Positions 49,001 through 59,066 of a stretch of 64,000 bases of DNA are shown here, piece after piece. A program made the position numbers and the translations under genes. This DNA is from Trichomonas vaginalis G3 (taxonomy: Eukaryota > Parabasalia > Trichomonadida > Trichomonadidae), in contig NC_067207.1 of the NCBI RefSeq assembly GCF_026262505.1, positions 31,650,082 through 31,714,081 of the forward strand, in the 5' to 3' direction. The stretch's first letter is position 1, and every line of letters begins with the position of its first letter. A model generated the notes under the pieces. That model saw only the letters and a program-made list of their open reading frames with translations. It ran no database searches and had not been told where the DNA came from.

Positions 49001-49915
49001 ATGGAGGAACGTTTCCGCCAGGTCCTCCTTCAACAAGAATATGTCATGTTAGATTTATTAGGCAAAGGCGGTTATGCAGTATGCTACAAAGTTAGAAGCT
49101 TAAAATGGAATACAAATTTCGCTTGTAAAATCGTATTAATGAATAATGAACAAAAGAATGGTTCAATAGAATCTGTACATGACGAAATTAACGTTTTAGT
49201 ACATCTTTATCATGCAAATTTAATACATTTATACGATAATTTCATAATTGATGGATACGGATATATGATTATTGATTATTGCCCCAACGGTTCAATCAAA
49301 AAGTTTAAAAAGAAAGGCTCGCAAGTTACTCTCCCATTACTCTCGTTATTTTATCAAGTTTTACAAGGTTTACATTATCTCCATCAAAATGGTTATGCAC
49401 ACCACGATATCAAGAGTGCAAACATACTTCTTGACGAAGATAGAAGACCAAAACTCGCAGATTTCGGAATGTGCAAGCATTATGATGAGGGAAAATATTG
49501 TCATTCTTATAGAGGCTCAAAACAATTTGCATGTCCAGAGATACACCAGCATTTACCATATGATCCTTTTAAAGGAGACATTTGGTCTTTGGGAATTTGT
49601 TTTTTCGAAGTTATTTTTCATAAACTTCCATGGCCTAAAAACAAGGAACTATTACAAGCTTCGATAATTGAAGGCGGCCCAATTATCCCTCCTAAACTTC
49701 CCTTTAATTTGTCAAAATTATTAATGAGGATGACCGCAATGAACCCAGCGAGCCGTCCAACAGCTTTGCAATGCATGGAATTTCTAGATTATGAAAGAGC
49801 TCAGGCTCACATTCCTAATTTAATTCAGCGTAGACTTAAGTTTGCGATTTGCATACCTACAGATATTAAACGCGAAAATAATGTCTTAGGTTCATCAAAA
49901 AAGAACAAAATATAA
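49001..49915 (+). CDS. Serine/threonine protein kinase
   Basis: The 304-residue product is nearly all kinase domain. It has the glycine loop LLGKGGYAVCY (21-26), a VAIK-type Lys in ACKIV (Lys43), the catalytic loop AHHDIKSANILL (Asp136), ADFG (Asp154), an activation segment ending in CPE in place of APE, and GDIWSLGICFFEVIF. HHD replaces the usual HRD, so the Arg that pairs with a phosphorylated activation loop is absent, which suggests activity without loop phosphorylation. Essential catalytic residues are present. The general style is CAMK-like, as in the large trichomonad kinome. The substrate is unknown. Confidence 0.9.
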   Translation: MEERFRQVLLQQEYVMLDLLGKGGYAVCYKVRSLKWNTNFACKIVLMNNEQKNGSIESVHDEINVLVHLYHANLIHLYDNFIIDGYGYMIIDYCPNGSIKKFKKKGSQVTLPLLSLFYQVLQGLHYLHQNGYAHHDIKSANILLDEDRRPKLADFGMCKHYDEGKYCHSYRGSKQFACPEIHQHLPYDPFKGDIWSLGICFFEVIFHKLPWPKNKELLQASIIEGGPIIPPKLPFNLSKLLMRMTAMNPASRPTALQCMEFLDYERAQAHIPNLIQRRLKFAICIPTDIKRENNVLGSSKKNKI

Positions 49916-50550
49916 TATTAGCTTGTTTGTATATAAATAAACTGTTTGTATTTTCTTTTAGTTAAGTTTCAATTTATCTATACCAGATGTTTAGTCACCG
50001 GCTTTAAGGAGTGCAAACTTCAAACCCAAATTGATTTTTTTTTTCCAAATATTTTATAAGTTTCTGTGACTTTTGAATAATAATTAATTATTACCCGATT
50101 TTAAGTAAAACAAAATGCTAAACAAGTAAATAATCATCTTATCGATTATGTTCAGATCGATTTCAGAGTTAGCTTGCCAAAGGGAAGACAATACTTCTGC
50201 TAATAAGCGTAACTATATGCGTTTGCTCGTAAAATTTTAATAATGCTTGTTGTTTATCCGAAACCCATAAAAAAATCATCGGAATTTTTGAATCAAAAAA
50301 TCGGATCAAAAATTAATCGTCTAGATTGAATAGAACTAATAATCAGAAATAGAACTATTGATCAGTTATTCAATTGTAATAAAAGTGACATCTATCTAAT
50401 CCGATTGATTAAATTTCATCATTACAATTCAAATGCATTAAATAATATATCACTTTTATACCCTGAAAATTTCAATAGTAATTACATTATTTTAAAAATC
50501 AAATTGAGTCGCTCATCTTCTTGTATCTTTACATTGCAAATGCAATAATA
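49916..50550. other. Intergenic DNA
   Basis: No gene is seen between the kinase and the TMEM86-like gene. TCATCTTC at about 50,513 resembles an Inr for the following gene. Confidence 0.5.
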
Positions 50551-51165
50551 ATGATGATCAACTTCTTCCTAAAGCCCCATGATCACTATGGAAGAGTCAA
50601 GATGGTTTATTTCGTAACAAAATTCTTAATCATGCCTCTCCTTGCAGCATATTATTACTTTGAATCTGAAAAGCTTTATACTGGAGTTATAGCTTATACA
50701 ATTTTACACTGGTTTGGCGATATGGTCCTTTTCTTTAATTATAAGTTTTCGCTTCTTGTCGGCGGAATCTCATTCACTATCGGTTATATTACCCTAGCAA
50801 ACGCATTTACGATCAATTGGTCTCAATTTCCAGTTATTGCAATATTTCTTGCTCTGCCTTTTATTGTTTATCAGCAATATAAGATTTCAGAGTTTGTAGA
50901 TGTAAAGAAACCAATCAGTATCTGTATGTTCATTTACTGCTGCATTTTGGACTATTGTCTGATTCGAACTGCAGCACGCATCGATCAATATGGCTTTACG
51001 AATATATACTTTTTGCTTGGCTATATTGGCTATGCCATCTTTATGCTTTCTGATTTTATACTCATTCTTACGATGTGGGGAAAAATCAAGAGACCATGCA
51101 AGATGGAAATATTAGGAACTTACATGCTAGCACAATTGATGCTTATTATAGCAGTTATGCATTAA
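50551..51165 (+). CDS. TMEM86/YhhN family membrane protein (candidate lysoplasmalogenase)
   Basis: From the first in-frame ATG (MMINFFLKPHDHYGRVKMVY) the product has about 204 residues and seven or eight membrane helices. The family layout is seen in YFVTKFLIMPLLAAYYYFES (compare 'KPL.....'), the conserved acidic helix HWFGDMVLFF (compare 'S..GD..L') and GYAIFMLSDFILIL (compare 'Y..SD'). YhhN/TMEM86 enzymes hydrolyse the vinyl-ether bond of lysoplasmalogens. The two Asp residues thought to be catalytic appear present. T. vaginalis has ether lipids, so the role is plausible, but it was not tested here. Confidence 0.65.
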   Translation: MMINFFLKPHDHYGRVKMVYFVTKFLIMPLLAAYYYFESEKLYTGVIAYTILHWFGDMVLFFNYKFSLLVGGISFTIGYITLANAFTINWSQFPVIAIFLALPFIVYQQYKISEFVDVKKPISICMFIYCCILDYCLIRTAARIDQYGFTNIYFLLGYIGYAIFMLSDFILILTMWGKIKRPCKMEILGTYMLAQLMLIIAVMH

Positions 51166-51607
51166 TCTTTAAGTTATATTTTTCTCTCTTTAATATCTTT
51201 TAGAGACATTGCAATAACGAACTTAAAACACTTAACTTTCATTATATTTTACTCTATTTTGCTTTCCTTTATCATTTTTTTTTTGAAATATACCAAACTT
51301 TTGTCAATTTCGCAAGATAATTAGAGGATCATAATTATGTAGAAAAATATAACGAATAACTACCAAAATACAATGATATCTCTATTATTACAAAATATTT
51401 TGTGATTAATTGTTTGGAATTCACCAAATTTAACTCAACTACAATCCCTTACAACAGGGTATAAAGTCTTACTCTATGAATTCGATTTTTGTTGCTAATG
51501 AATTTTTCAATTTCAAAAATCTAAAGATATATTACATGAGAAATAGAAGTGTTAAAAATATAATTCTCTCATTTGGTAATAAAATCGAAAATTTGATTTT
51601 TAAAATC
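51166..51607. other. Intergenic DNA between converging genes
   Basis: The stretch is AT-rich with several TAAA motifs. No gene is seen. Confidence 0.5.
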
Positions 51608-52879
51608 TTACCAAGTTGTTGATGATGATTCACTTTCTTCATCATCATCTGAATCATCTGATCCAGCAACTGCATCTCTGATTGAAGCAGCTCTTGCAAG
51701 AATTTCCTGGAGAGAGAGTGAGTTTGGATCGACATTTTCGACTTCTGGTTTCGGTGGTGGAGGAAGAGGCTTTGACTTATCGACCTTCTTGAGCTTGAAG
51801 CCACCTTGCTTGATGAGATCTAAGTGAGTCATTGGAGCTGGTGCTGGCTCTGGTGGTTTTTCAACCTTCTTCAGCTTGATGCCACCCTTGAGCAAATCTG
51901 CTGTGGATGGTGCGCTTCCTCCTGGTGAAGCTCTGCCGCCTGATGGAGGAGGTGGTGGAGGAAGATTTGCTGGAGGAGGTGGTGGTGGCGGAGGAGGTGC
52001 TCCGCCAGCAGATTTGGATGGAGCAGATGGAGCGGCTGGTTTTGAGGCAGCTGGCAATGAGACAGAAACTGTTGCCTTGTAATTTGTGCCTGCTGTAGTT
52101 TGGAGAGAGATTGGAACGGCGCCATGAGAAGCTTTACCCTTTGATGGTGGGCAAACAAGGGCAGTTGGGCGTGGCGGTGGGGAAGCAAGAGCGCTGATCA
52201 AGTCTTCTGAGCCCTGCTGGTTATCTGCCTTCTCTTCTGCCTTGCGTGATCTCATCTGCTCGTTTTCGAGTTTGGCCTTCTCCTTTCTTGCCTTTGCTTC
52301 GGCTTTCTTTTTCTCTTGCTCTGCTCTGATGTTGTCAATAAGTTCTTGCTTGTATTGGATCTTGACGAAATTAGGATTAGAGTGAAGGATGTTGAAGTTG
52401 ACAGTCTTATTGGGATCTGATGGATCGCAACCCTTGGTAATTGCTTCGAAAGCTGAGAAGTCTGGTGCGGGGTCTGCCTTTGTGATGACTTTCTTAACAA
52501 GTGTTGGTTGATCGAATTCGAATTCCTTGTTAACATCGTCATCGTTTTGAGCATCCTTTGGAATTGGGAAATCTGGAGAGCTGTAGGGCCAGAACTTCCT
52601 GTTGGTATTCTTAACGACTTCAATGGCACCTGGTAACTTTGCCTCAAGAGCTTTTGATCTTTCTGAGATGTCTTGGATTCTCTTAAGAATGGAATTCACT
52701 TGATTTGCGATGTCAACGAATACTTCCATTGCATAAGCTGTTAAACATTCAGATTGGCGAAACAAACCTACTGTTCGAATGTTTGCAAGGGTATTTAGCT
52801 TCATATCCTCAGGGAAACCCTTAAATCGGACAATACCTGGGTGGCTGTCCAGTGCAACGATTGGGCGAGCGGGAAACAT
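51608..52879 (-). CDS. SCAR/WAVE-family actin nucleation-promoting factor
   Basis: This is a 423-residue product with the full family order. The N-terminal SCAR homology domain (about 25-75) has TLANIRTVGLFRQSECLTAY, then NSILKRIQDISERSKALEAK. A charged basic helix follows (about 185-220). The proline-rich region is about 295-320. Two WH2-type motifs come next (TADLLKGGIKLKKVE and HLDLIKQGGFKLKKVDKS). A central helix (LQEILARAASIRDAV) and an acidic end finishing in Trp complete the VCA region. It would activate the Arp2/3 complex downstream of Rac at the plasma membrane, supporting the amoeboid adherence known in T. vaginalis. Antisense open frames over the Pro-rich codons are shadows. Inr TCATTTCTG is about 28-36 bases upstream. 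Confidence 0.85.
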   Translation of the reverse strand: MFPARPIVALDSHPGIVRFKGFPEDMKLNTLANIRTVGLFRQSECLTAYAMEVFVDIANQVNSILKRIQDISERSKALEAKLPGAIEVVKNTNRKFWPYSSPDFPIPKDAQNDDDVNKEFEFDQPTLVKKVITKADPAPDFSAFEAITKGCDPSDPNKTVNFNILHSNPNFVKIQYKQELIDNIRAEQEKKKAEAKARKEKAKLENEQMRSRKAEEKADNQQGSEDLISALASPPPRPTALVCPPSKGKASHGAVPISLQTTAGTNYKATVSVSLPAASKPAAPSAPSKSAGGAPPPPPPPPPANLPPPPPPSGGRASPGGSAPSTADLLKGGIKLKKVEKPPEPAPAPMTHLDLIKQGGFKLKKVDKSKPLPPPPKPEVENVDPNSLSLQEILARAASIRDAVAGSDDSDDDEESESSSTTW

Positions 52880-52906
52880 TTTGAATCAATCAAAACGTTA
52901 TTTTGT

Positions 52907-52915
52907 CAGAAATGA
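52907..52915 (-). promoter_or_regulatory. Inr-like initiator of the SCAR/WAVE gene
   Basis: The minus strand reads TCATTTCTG, a good match to the trichomonad initiator, about 30 bases before the ATG at 52,879. Confidence 0.5.
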
Positions 52916-53498
52916 CTCGTTTATGAAAACCCATTTTTGGTGACATTTTAGAATATTTTCATGTTACAGAAATCGATGTTTAATTTCAATTCAAAATTTG
53001 TGACACTTCAAAATCTCGACGGTTTGTTTTACGAAACAGTCACTAAATTTTTATTATTTTAACTCCATTTGCATCACTATACATTTTTATTTTTTTATTC
53101 CTTTCAAAAGATTTTATTTTGAAAGGAAATCAAATTTTATATCTGACTAATGGAAGACCAACAAAATGAATCGGAAATTTCAAAAAAGCATAGAGCTCAA
53201 TTTTATAAGGTATTATCTTATTAAATAACATTCAAAATTACAATTTCCGAATCTAAAAATGTAAAATTCGCTATGGATTCAATTTTAATTGACGAACCAT
53301 AATGGCTATGGAATTTTATGCATATTTCTTTATTTAAACATTCTGAAATTTTGCTGCTGTTGCAATATGGCGAAGAATGAGTTACAAAAACGTGAATGAA
53401 TAAAGAATTGATGATACTGGCCAATACAAATATCAAAAAACCAAAGAATGTATTAAAAAACAAAACAGATTATTTTTATTAATAAACATTGAACATAT
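52916..53498. other. Intergenic region with small open frames
   Basis: A 24-codon plus-strand frame begins ATG at about 53,152 (MEDQQNESEISKKHRAQFYK) and reaches a GTATTA sequence that only loosely resembles a trichomonad 5' splice site. No matching 3' site was found. An 80-residue minus-strand frame (53,221-53,463) has a hydrophobic start and Cys pairs but no ATG. Neither is supported as a gene. Confidence 0.3.
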
Positions 53499-54296
53499 CT
53501 AATTATGATATGCAGGATCACTATAAGCTAACTTTTGTCTTATGCTCCACCTTAAACTATCGCGTCTTCTTTCTGGAGGAGGAACATAGTCTGGGAATCT
53601 CTCTTCATACAATAATCGTCTTCCTTTCTTTGCAGCGACCGGACCTTTCTTTTTATTTGGTTTAACTGGTGGTGGTCGGATAAATCCACCTACTAATTCC
53701 TTTTTAACTGCAGGGTATGGATCAAGCTTTCTTTCTGATGTTCCAAAGTACATAGGAACATCCACTTCAACACCATCATCTTCTGGTGGATCTTCCATGA
53801 TGATATCACGACATTCTTGTAAGTTTTGATCAAGCTGATCAGCTTTATTTCTCAGATCTTGTATCCTTTTAGCCCATTGAGCTGTTTCTTCATCATCATC
53901 GTCATTATTTTGTAATTTCGAATTTGAAACAGGATTATTTCTTTTTGGTGATGATTGTTTCGAACTTGAGTTAATTTTTGTCTCTTTACTTGGTTTCGGC
54001 GCTTGATTTTCTTTCATTAATGATGCTTTTGAGTTAATTGATCCTTTTGATTGCGAAATTCTGCTGTTTTCTTTAACAGGTGATTGATAAGTTGGAGATA
54101 CAGAATTCTTTATAGGTGGCCTTTTCCTGGGCTTGATTTCTTGAACTTCTTCCTCTTCTTCTGTTTGAGAATCTGTTTCTGCGTCATTTTCATCGTTAAG
54201 CGATAGCATAAACTCTTTTAATGTTTCTGGATGGATGTTTTTATATCCTTTTTCTTCAAGAAGTCTGCGTACTTCATTTTCGTCTAATTTACTCAT
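53499..54296 (-). CDS. HYLS1: HYLS1-like centriolar protein
   Basis: This is a 265-residue product with both conserved ends of HYLS1. The N-terminal helix VRRLLEEKGYKNIHPETLKE with FMLSL (about 9-33) corresponds to 'ALGFxxxxxxVLxEFxxDL'. The C-terminal box with ERFPDYVPPPERRRDSLRWS then IRQKLAYSD (about 233-260) corresponds to 'W......P.E..R..LRWxIREQLLY'. The middle is Ser/Lys-rich and disordered. HYLS1 is a core centriole protein needed for basal-body function and ciliogenesis, fitting an organism with several flagella. An excellent Inr (TCATTTTCATA, 54,301-54,311) lies just before the ATG. The assignment rests on motif matching by eye. Confidence 0.7.
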   Translation of the reverse strand: MSKLDENEVRRLLEEKGYKNIHPETLKEFMLSLNDENDAETDSQTEEEEEVQEIKPRKRPPIKNSVSPTYQSPVKENSRISQSKGSINSKASLMKENQAPKPSKETKINSSSKQSSPKRNNPVSNSKLQNNDDDDEETAQWAKRIQDLRNKADQLDQNLQECRDIIMEDPPEDDGVEVDVPMYFGTSERKLDPYPAVKKELVGGFIRPPPVKPNKKKGPVAAKKGRRLLYEERFPDYVPPPERRRDSLRWSIRQKLAYSDPAYHN

Positions 54297-54300
54297 GTTT

Positions 54301-54311
54301 TATGAAAATGA
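54301..54311 (-). promoter_or_regulatory. Inr initiator of the HYLS1-like gene
   Basis: On the minus strand TCATTTTCATA fits the initiator TCA(+1)Y-T-rich. It is about five bases from the ATG at 54,296, giving a UTR of roughly a dozen bases. Confidence 0.65.
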
Positions 54312-54487
54312 CCGTTTATTTATTAGAATTCCTCAAATATAAACGATTTCTAAATTATTTCTTTAAAAACATGATATACTACTAATTTTACATCTATACT
54401 TATGTAATGAAAGACTTTGTAAACATTTTTGAAAAATAATTTTTTAAACAAATAGATAAAATACAAGTATTACTGACATACATATTA

Positions 54488-55534
54488 TTAGAAGAAACTG
54501 GAACCTTTAACAGTATCCATTCTATCTGAGTATATTTGAGTTTCCATTCTTATTGATTCTTGCTTGAGCTGACGATTATCTTTCTTTATTTGTGTTAATG
54601 ACATATTAGATGCTTTAATACTCTGATTTAAAATCACGTTTTCTTTCAAGATTTCTGTAAGTTTTCTTTCTTGATTATTAAGATCTTCTGCTTGCTGCTG
54701 TATTCTCTCAGAATGCGTTTTAACTGCATCAATAGCGTCATTTATTTCTGCTTTCATTGTTGTCTCTTCTTCCAAATATTTAGTTTGGAGTGTTCCGCGT
54801 AATTGATTTAATTTATCAAGTTGTTCTTGAGCATGTTGAAGCTCACTTTGATATCTTTGGATCTTTTGGTCTGCATGGTGTCTAACTTTTTCTAAATAGT
54901 CTTGGTTGCCTTTCTGTTTTTCAGCATATTGATTCTTGACTGATTCAAGTTTAGCTTGGTTTTGTTCTTGCACTAATTTATATTTTGTTTCCATTTCTCT
55001 CTGTTTCATTACATTTTGCATTCTAATATTCTTAGTAGAAGATTGAACTTCGGTAATTTGAGCATCCATTTCATCAATTTTCATGAGTAACGCATGCATT
55101 TTATTTACACTATCTGTGTTATTAGTATTAACTTTGGTAGTTTTATTAAGAACTCTTTCAGTCTGATCCATTTTCAAAACTTCTAGTCTATGTTTTAGAT
55201 TAGCTAACTCAGCCTCTTTGCGTGCTCGCTGTAATCCTTGTCTATGGGTTTTGTAAACGTTAGATCCATTTGAAGCCAATTCAATTTTAGTTTTCATTTC
55301 AGCAATTTCGTTTTTATATCTTTCGTCATATGATTTTAACTCTTCCTTATTTTCATCTTGAAGCTCTTTCATTTGTTGTTTGAGAAGTTCTTTTGTATCA
55401 TTAACTTTTATTTTTAAGTTCGCGATTTCATTGTTGAGAATAGATTCTTTTTTAATGCATTCTGCTTTAAAAATCTCAATCCGCTCTTCTGCTTGCTCTA
55501 TTTGTGTTTTTACCTCAGCAATATCACGATTCAT
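54488..55534 (-). CDS. Long coiled-coil protein
   Basis: This is a 348-residue protein that is almost entirely coiled coil, from MNRDIAEVKTQIEQAEERIE to the C-terminal LKQESIRMETQIYSDRMDTV. Breaks occur near NGSNVYKTHRQG and NTDSVNKMHALL. No other domain is seen. An out-of-frame ATG 28 bases upstream would be left out if transcription starts at TCATC (55,544-55,548), so the annotated ATG is preferred. Position next to HYLS1 is suggestive of a basal-body or axoneme role, but gene neighbourhood carries little weight in this organism. Confidence 0.75.
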   Translation of the reverse strand: MNRDIAEVKTQIEQAEERIEIFKAECIKKESILNNEIANLKIKVNDTKELLKQQMKELQDENKEELKSYDERYKNEIAEMKTKIELASNGSNVYKTHRQGLQRARKEAELANLKHRLEVLKMDQTERVLNKTTKVNTNNTDSVNKMHALLMKIDEMDAQITEVQSSTKNIRMQNVMKQREMETKYKLVQEQNQAKLESVKNQYAEKQKGNQDYLEKVRHHADQKIQRYQSELQHAQEQLDKLNQLRGTLQTKYLEEETTMKAEINDAIDAVKTHSERIQQQAEDLNNQERKLTEILKENVILNQSIKASNMSLTQIKKDNRQLKQESIRMETQIYSDRMDTVKGSSFF

Positions 55535-55863
55535 GTCTTTTTTGATGATTTACCATGCTTAACGTACATATTTTTTTTGTATAAATAAACGTACAGTATT
55601 CCAATATCTTTATTCTAATAGATACACATCTAAGATTGCATCACTATAAGATTTTCTAACTTTGAAGAATATTTATTCATTCATTCACCAAAATATACTT
55701 TTGATATCTTGGATATTTCATTGAAAAGTTGCAAAAATGCGCGAATAATAGAAACAAAAGCATAAAAAGACAAATATATGCATACATTATACACAATTAT
55801 TGTTAAATTAATAAAATTCGTAAAAAATATTTTTATTTTATCACTGAAATTCAAGTTCGGAGT
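55535..55863. other. Intergenic DNA
   Basis: The stretch is AT-rich. No gene is visible between the coiled-coil gene and nitroreductase. Confidence 0.5.
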
Positions 55864-56406
55864 TTATTCAAGGAATGTAACTTTACGGAGAACCTGCTTT
55901 GGATCAACATCTGTATTTTTGGCCTTTCCAATGCCAATGCCTAAGCAAAGAGATCCTGGAGCAAGATTGAAGAGTTGTTCAACCTGTGGACGAACAACAA
56001 TTCCCATTGCAACAGTAGAGAGGCCGATTGATTCAGCAGCTGTCATGATACTCATTGCAAGAATGCCTGTATCAACGCCAAGGACCATTGGATTGGCACG
56101 CTCATTCTTAACAAGAAGAATAAGAGAGGAGCAGTCGTACATTATGATTTGCTTGACGCCGTATCTCTTTTGACGATTAATAAAACGTTCTTTGGACTTA
56201 TCATCCAGTGCACTGTAAACAACATCGTTAGCCTTCTGGATAAGTTCCTTGTTTGTAACAACAATGATGTCGTTTTCTTGGGCATTCAAAGTAGAAGGAG
56301 AATTCAAGGCAGCATCAAGGATTTTCTGAAGGTCTTCCTTTGGGATAACATACTCTGGGTCGTAGCATCTGATCGAACGACGTGCCTTAAGGACTTCAAG
56401 AGCCAT
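55864..56406 (-). CDS. Nitroreductase-family flavoprotein
   Basis: The 180-residue product has the standard nitroreductase layout. The FMN-binding N-terminus is ALEVLKARRSIRCYDPEYVI (the 'RRSxRxF' motif), then ALNSPSTLNAQENDIIVVTN ('A.. APS..N.QPW....V'), VLGVDTGILAMSIMTAAESI ('..a..a..a..n..LaA...Gl') and GIVVRPQVEQLFNL ('....l...l..p'). It uses FMN and NAD(P)H to reduce nitro compounds or quinones. In trichomonads such enzymes have been discussed in relation to metronidazole activation. TCATT directly adjoins the ATG, a very short-leader initiator. It has no N-terminal hydrogenosomal targeting extension, so it is probably cytosolic. Confidence 0.88.
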   Translation of the reverse strand: MALEVLKARRSIRCYDPEYVIPKEDLQKILDAALNSPSTLNAQENDIIVVTNKELIQKANDVVYSALDDKSKERFINRQKRYGVKQIIMYDCSSLILLVKNERANPMVLGVDTGILAMSIMTAAESIGLSTVAMGIVVRPQVEQLFNLAPGSLCLGIGIGKAKNTDVDPKQVLRKVTFLE

Positions 56407-56412
56407 AATGAC
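56407..56412 (-). promoter_or_regulatory. Inr directly at the nitroreductase start
   Basis: The minus strand reads GTCATT followed at once by the ATG at 56,406. A second TCACTTT... option lies further upstream near 56,420, so two start sites are possible. Confidence 0.5.
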
Positions 56413-56570
56413 AAAATGTCACTTTGAAGGAACTCTCAAAATATTCTGATTGTTACACTTTTCAGAACATTCATTGGTAAAGATAAGGGATAAGTTGACC
56501 TAAAAATAAGAAACTCCTTTACGAAAACCGATTTTATGGAGAAATTCATTTTTATTGTTACATATAATGT

Positions 56571-57220
56571 AATAAACAGAAATTCATCAAAAGTGACAGC
56601 TCTCAATTTTTTGACATTTGTAAATTCTAAATTGAATGAGAAAAATGAAATAATACTAAGCATAATACAATATTCTAGATTTAATTATAATTAGGAAAAA
56701 GTTAGTTTTGAGAGTACTTTTCATAGGCATATAGAATGAAATCTTCTGAAAAATAATATCACATAAACTCATATTATTTTCTAATATATAACTATTTTAT
56801 ATAAAAATCAAATTCAATGATCTTAAAAGCGAAGGATAAACCTCAAAATTTACGAATATAATGAGTGGGAATAGGCGTAAAGCAAAAATTGATATTTCAT
56901 ATGGTTTTATGATAGATAAGCATTATATTCCCACTCATTATATTCGTAAATTTTGAGGTTTATCCTTCGCTTTTAAGATCATTGAATTTGATTTTTATAT
57001 AAAATAGTTATATATTAGAAAATAATATGAGTTTATGTGATATTATTTTTCAGAAGATTTTGTGTTCTTCTTCAAAATTTTATTTTTTTATTAAAAAGAA
57101 TCTTTACAAAATATACATTTACTTTAATTACTATTTAAAAACGTGCTCTATCAAAAGTTCCAAAAATTCAATATTTTAGCTTTTCTGAGGTGTCACTTTT
57201 GATGAATTTCTGTTTACAAC
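56571..57220. mobile_element. Palindromic foldback element, copy 2 (reduced)
   Basis: This is a shorter relative of the element at 30,330-31,570. The right half (about 56,875-57,220) matches the right arm nearly base for base. The left end keeps taaacagaaattcatcaaaa and an inner arm segment (56,742-56,872), but much of the left arm is deleted or replaced. Copy-specific changes are shared by both arms (aaggataaacc on the left, ggtttatccttc on the right, where copy 1 has 'aagaataaacc'). This implies arm-to-arm correction. It lies 165 bases upstream of the nitroreductase start. Confidence 0.8.
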
Positions 57221-57497
57221 AATAATGCCCATTGGTCATGATAATTTATGCCATGCAATGAAATCAGGAGAACCGATTTATAAACCGGTAAAATTCTTTC
57301 AAAAATTGAATGCTTTTTATTGTATGACTTGTAAGAAATTAATTTCAATAATTCTACACACCCGTAAAATTCGAATTCTATTTGAAATGACGACTTCATA
57401 ATAGTGTTTACTGGAGATCATTCATCCATTAAATTCATCTTTCTTAAAGCAGCTGGTTGCAGGATACGGAGCGTAAATAATACATTAAATTTGAAAT

Positions 57498-57680
57498 ATG
57501 AAAAGATTTCGAATATCATGTGACTGGGAAACATTCTATTCAGGATATAGTAATGTTAAATACAAGGAAATCAAAAATGAGAATCCCAATGGATCAAGTT
57601 ATTATGTTCTCGAATGCAATTTCTTAAGGGTGCACACGAGAGGATCATGTAAACTTCAGAATTTAGAACCTTATTTTTAG
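57498..57680 (+). pseudogene. Small protein fragment of unknown family
   Basis: This is a 60-residue frame from ATG (MKRFRISCDWETFYSGYSNV), then NENPNGSSYYVLECNFLRVH and CKLQNLEPYF. The composition (Cys, Trp, Tyr) is protein-like. It is too short for any family call and may be the end of a once longer gene. No neighbouring frames extend it convincingly. Confidence 0.3.
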
Positions 57681-59066
57681 GCATTATCTTGGCTACCTAT
57701 TTAGGCTCGAAAAGCAAAAAATATCAAAAAATACAACTTGACTCCATTATGACCCTTTCATTGAGGTAGTTTTTATCCGCTAGTATTTTCCCTTTGAATC
57801 TCTTTACAATTCGAAATCAAATTCAAATCTCAGTAGAAGAAAGGAAGAATCGACTTACTACGGTTGTAATACGAATAAATACATATATTTAATTATTTTT
57901 ATTTACATAATAATTGTTTGAAGCTCATATTCCATCAAATTTTTAGGGCTGTACAAGATTTAAAAAAACATTGCCGGGTTACCGTAGAGGCCTAAAAAAA
58001 TCGCGCCTCGGCGGCAAGCCGCCTCGGCATTAAGAATGCGCATCTAAATTTTTATATGTCCTTCTTTCTTTTATTTTTCCCTTCCATTTCTTTTCTTTTT
58101 CTTTTTCCCCTCCTCTTGCTCTCATTTACCTTTTTTTCCTTTTCTCATCATTTTTCAAAATTTAAAATTTTTATCAAAAATCTTGCCTATAAAAGCAGAC
58201 TATGGAACCTTTTAATGCCTCTTAATCAATATTATACAGCATAAAGCATATTAAATGAAAGTAATTACGTATAAATTTATTTTATTATCTTATTTATTAA
58301 TTCTTTAGCATGTATTGTTTAATATTAACTTTTCTGTACATTAAATATGATATCTCCAAAGTATGAATGCCTTGTAACGAAACGAAAACTTAATTTTATG
58401 TTGAATATTTGTCACAAACATTAGATTATTAAAATATATGTTGGATATCCCTTAGTATGAGACTTCATGACTCTTGTTGTCTAACGTGAGCTTTGGATTG
58501 CAAGCTCTGTGGTTAACGAACATAAATTAATTGTAAAGTTTTCAAAAATTTTCATTGTTTCTATCAGCATCTATTTTTCCTTTAAAATAATATATTTGTA
58601 TGAATACAATATTTAGTAATTTTTTTATTTCCCATAATTTCATTCAAAATTTCAGAAAAAATTAATTTCTATTCAATATTATTTCAGCTTCAAAACACTT
58701 CATTCTTATAGATGTTGATTCACTAAAGTGTGATTCTATTTATATGAGGTAGGGGCATGAGGCTCGGCAAGTCTTATTGCTTTTTACCTCAATTTAGGTA
58801 TTAAATGATTATAATGATTCATAGTGGCCGCTGCTGACTGGCCATCAGCAGTCCCCTGGCCAAGATTAATATAATTATTTAATACTTATCCAGTTTTACA
58901 TCAATAACAACAAAGCTAATCAATCATCATTCAGAAATGCGGGAAATTACTACTAATATTAAAGATTGATAGACATTAGGCTGGCCACCTTCTGTCTAAT
59001 ATCTTTACGAATAAAAATAATACTTTTTAAAACAAATTATTTAATAAATTTTATTAAAAAACAAAA
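57681..59066. other. Intergenic region with two GC-rich foldbacks
   Basis: No gene is supported in this 1.4-kb stretch. At 57,975-58,035 a GC-rich patch holds gcctcggcggcaagccgcct, which can fold. At 58,794-58,893 an imperfect palindrome of about 100 bases has outer arms ggtattaaatgattataat and attaatataattatttaata around gctgctgactggccatcagc. A pyrimidine-rich tract (58,056-58,160) lies between them. Confidence 0.5.

Noticed and set aside
51876-52098. Plus-strand Gly- and Val/Glu-rich frames
   Set aside because: These are antisense shadows of the proline-rich region of the SCAR/WAVE gene.
53152-53223. Short first exon followed by an intron
   Set aside because: The GTATTA after the short frame is a poor match to the strict trichomonad 5' splice site, and no ACTAACACACAG-like 3' site follows.
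57498-57680. Discoidin-type or other named domain for the 60-residue frame
   Set aside because: It is too short, and the key residues of any such domain could not be placed.
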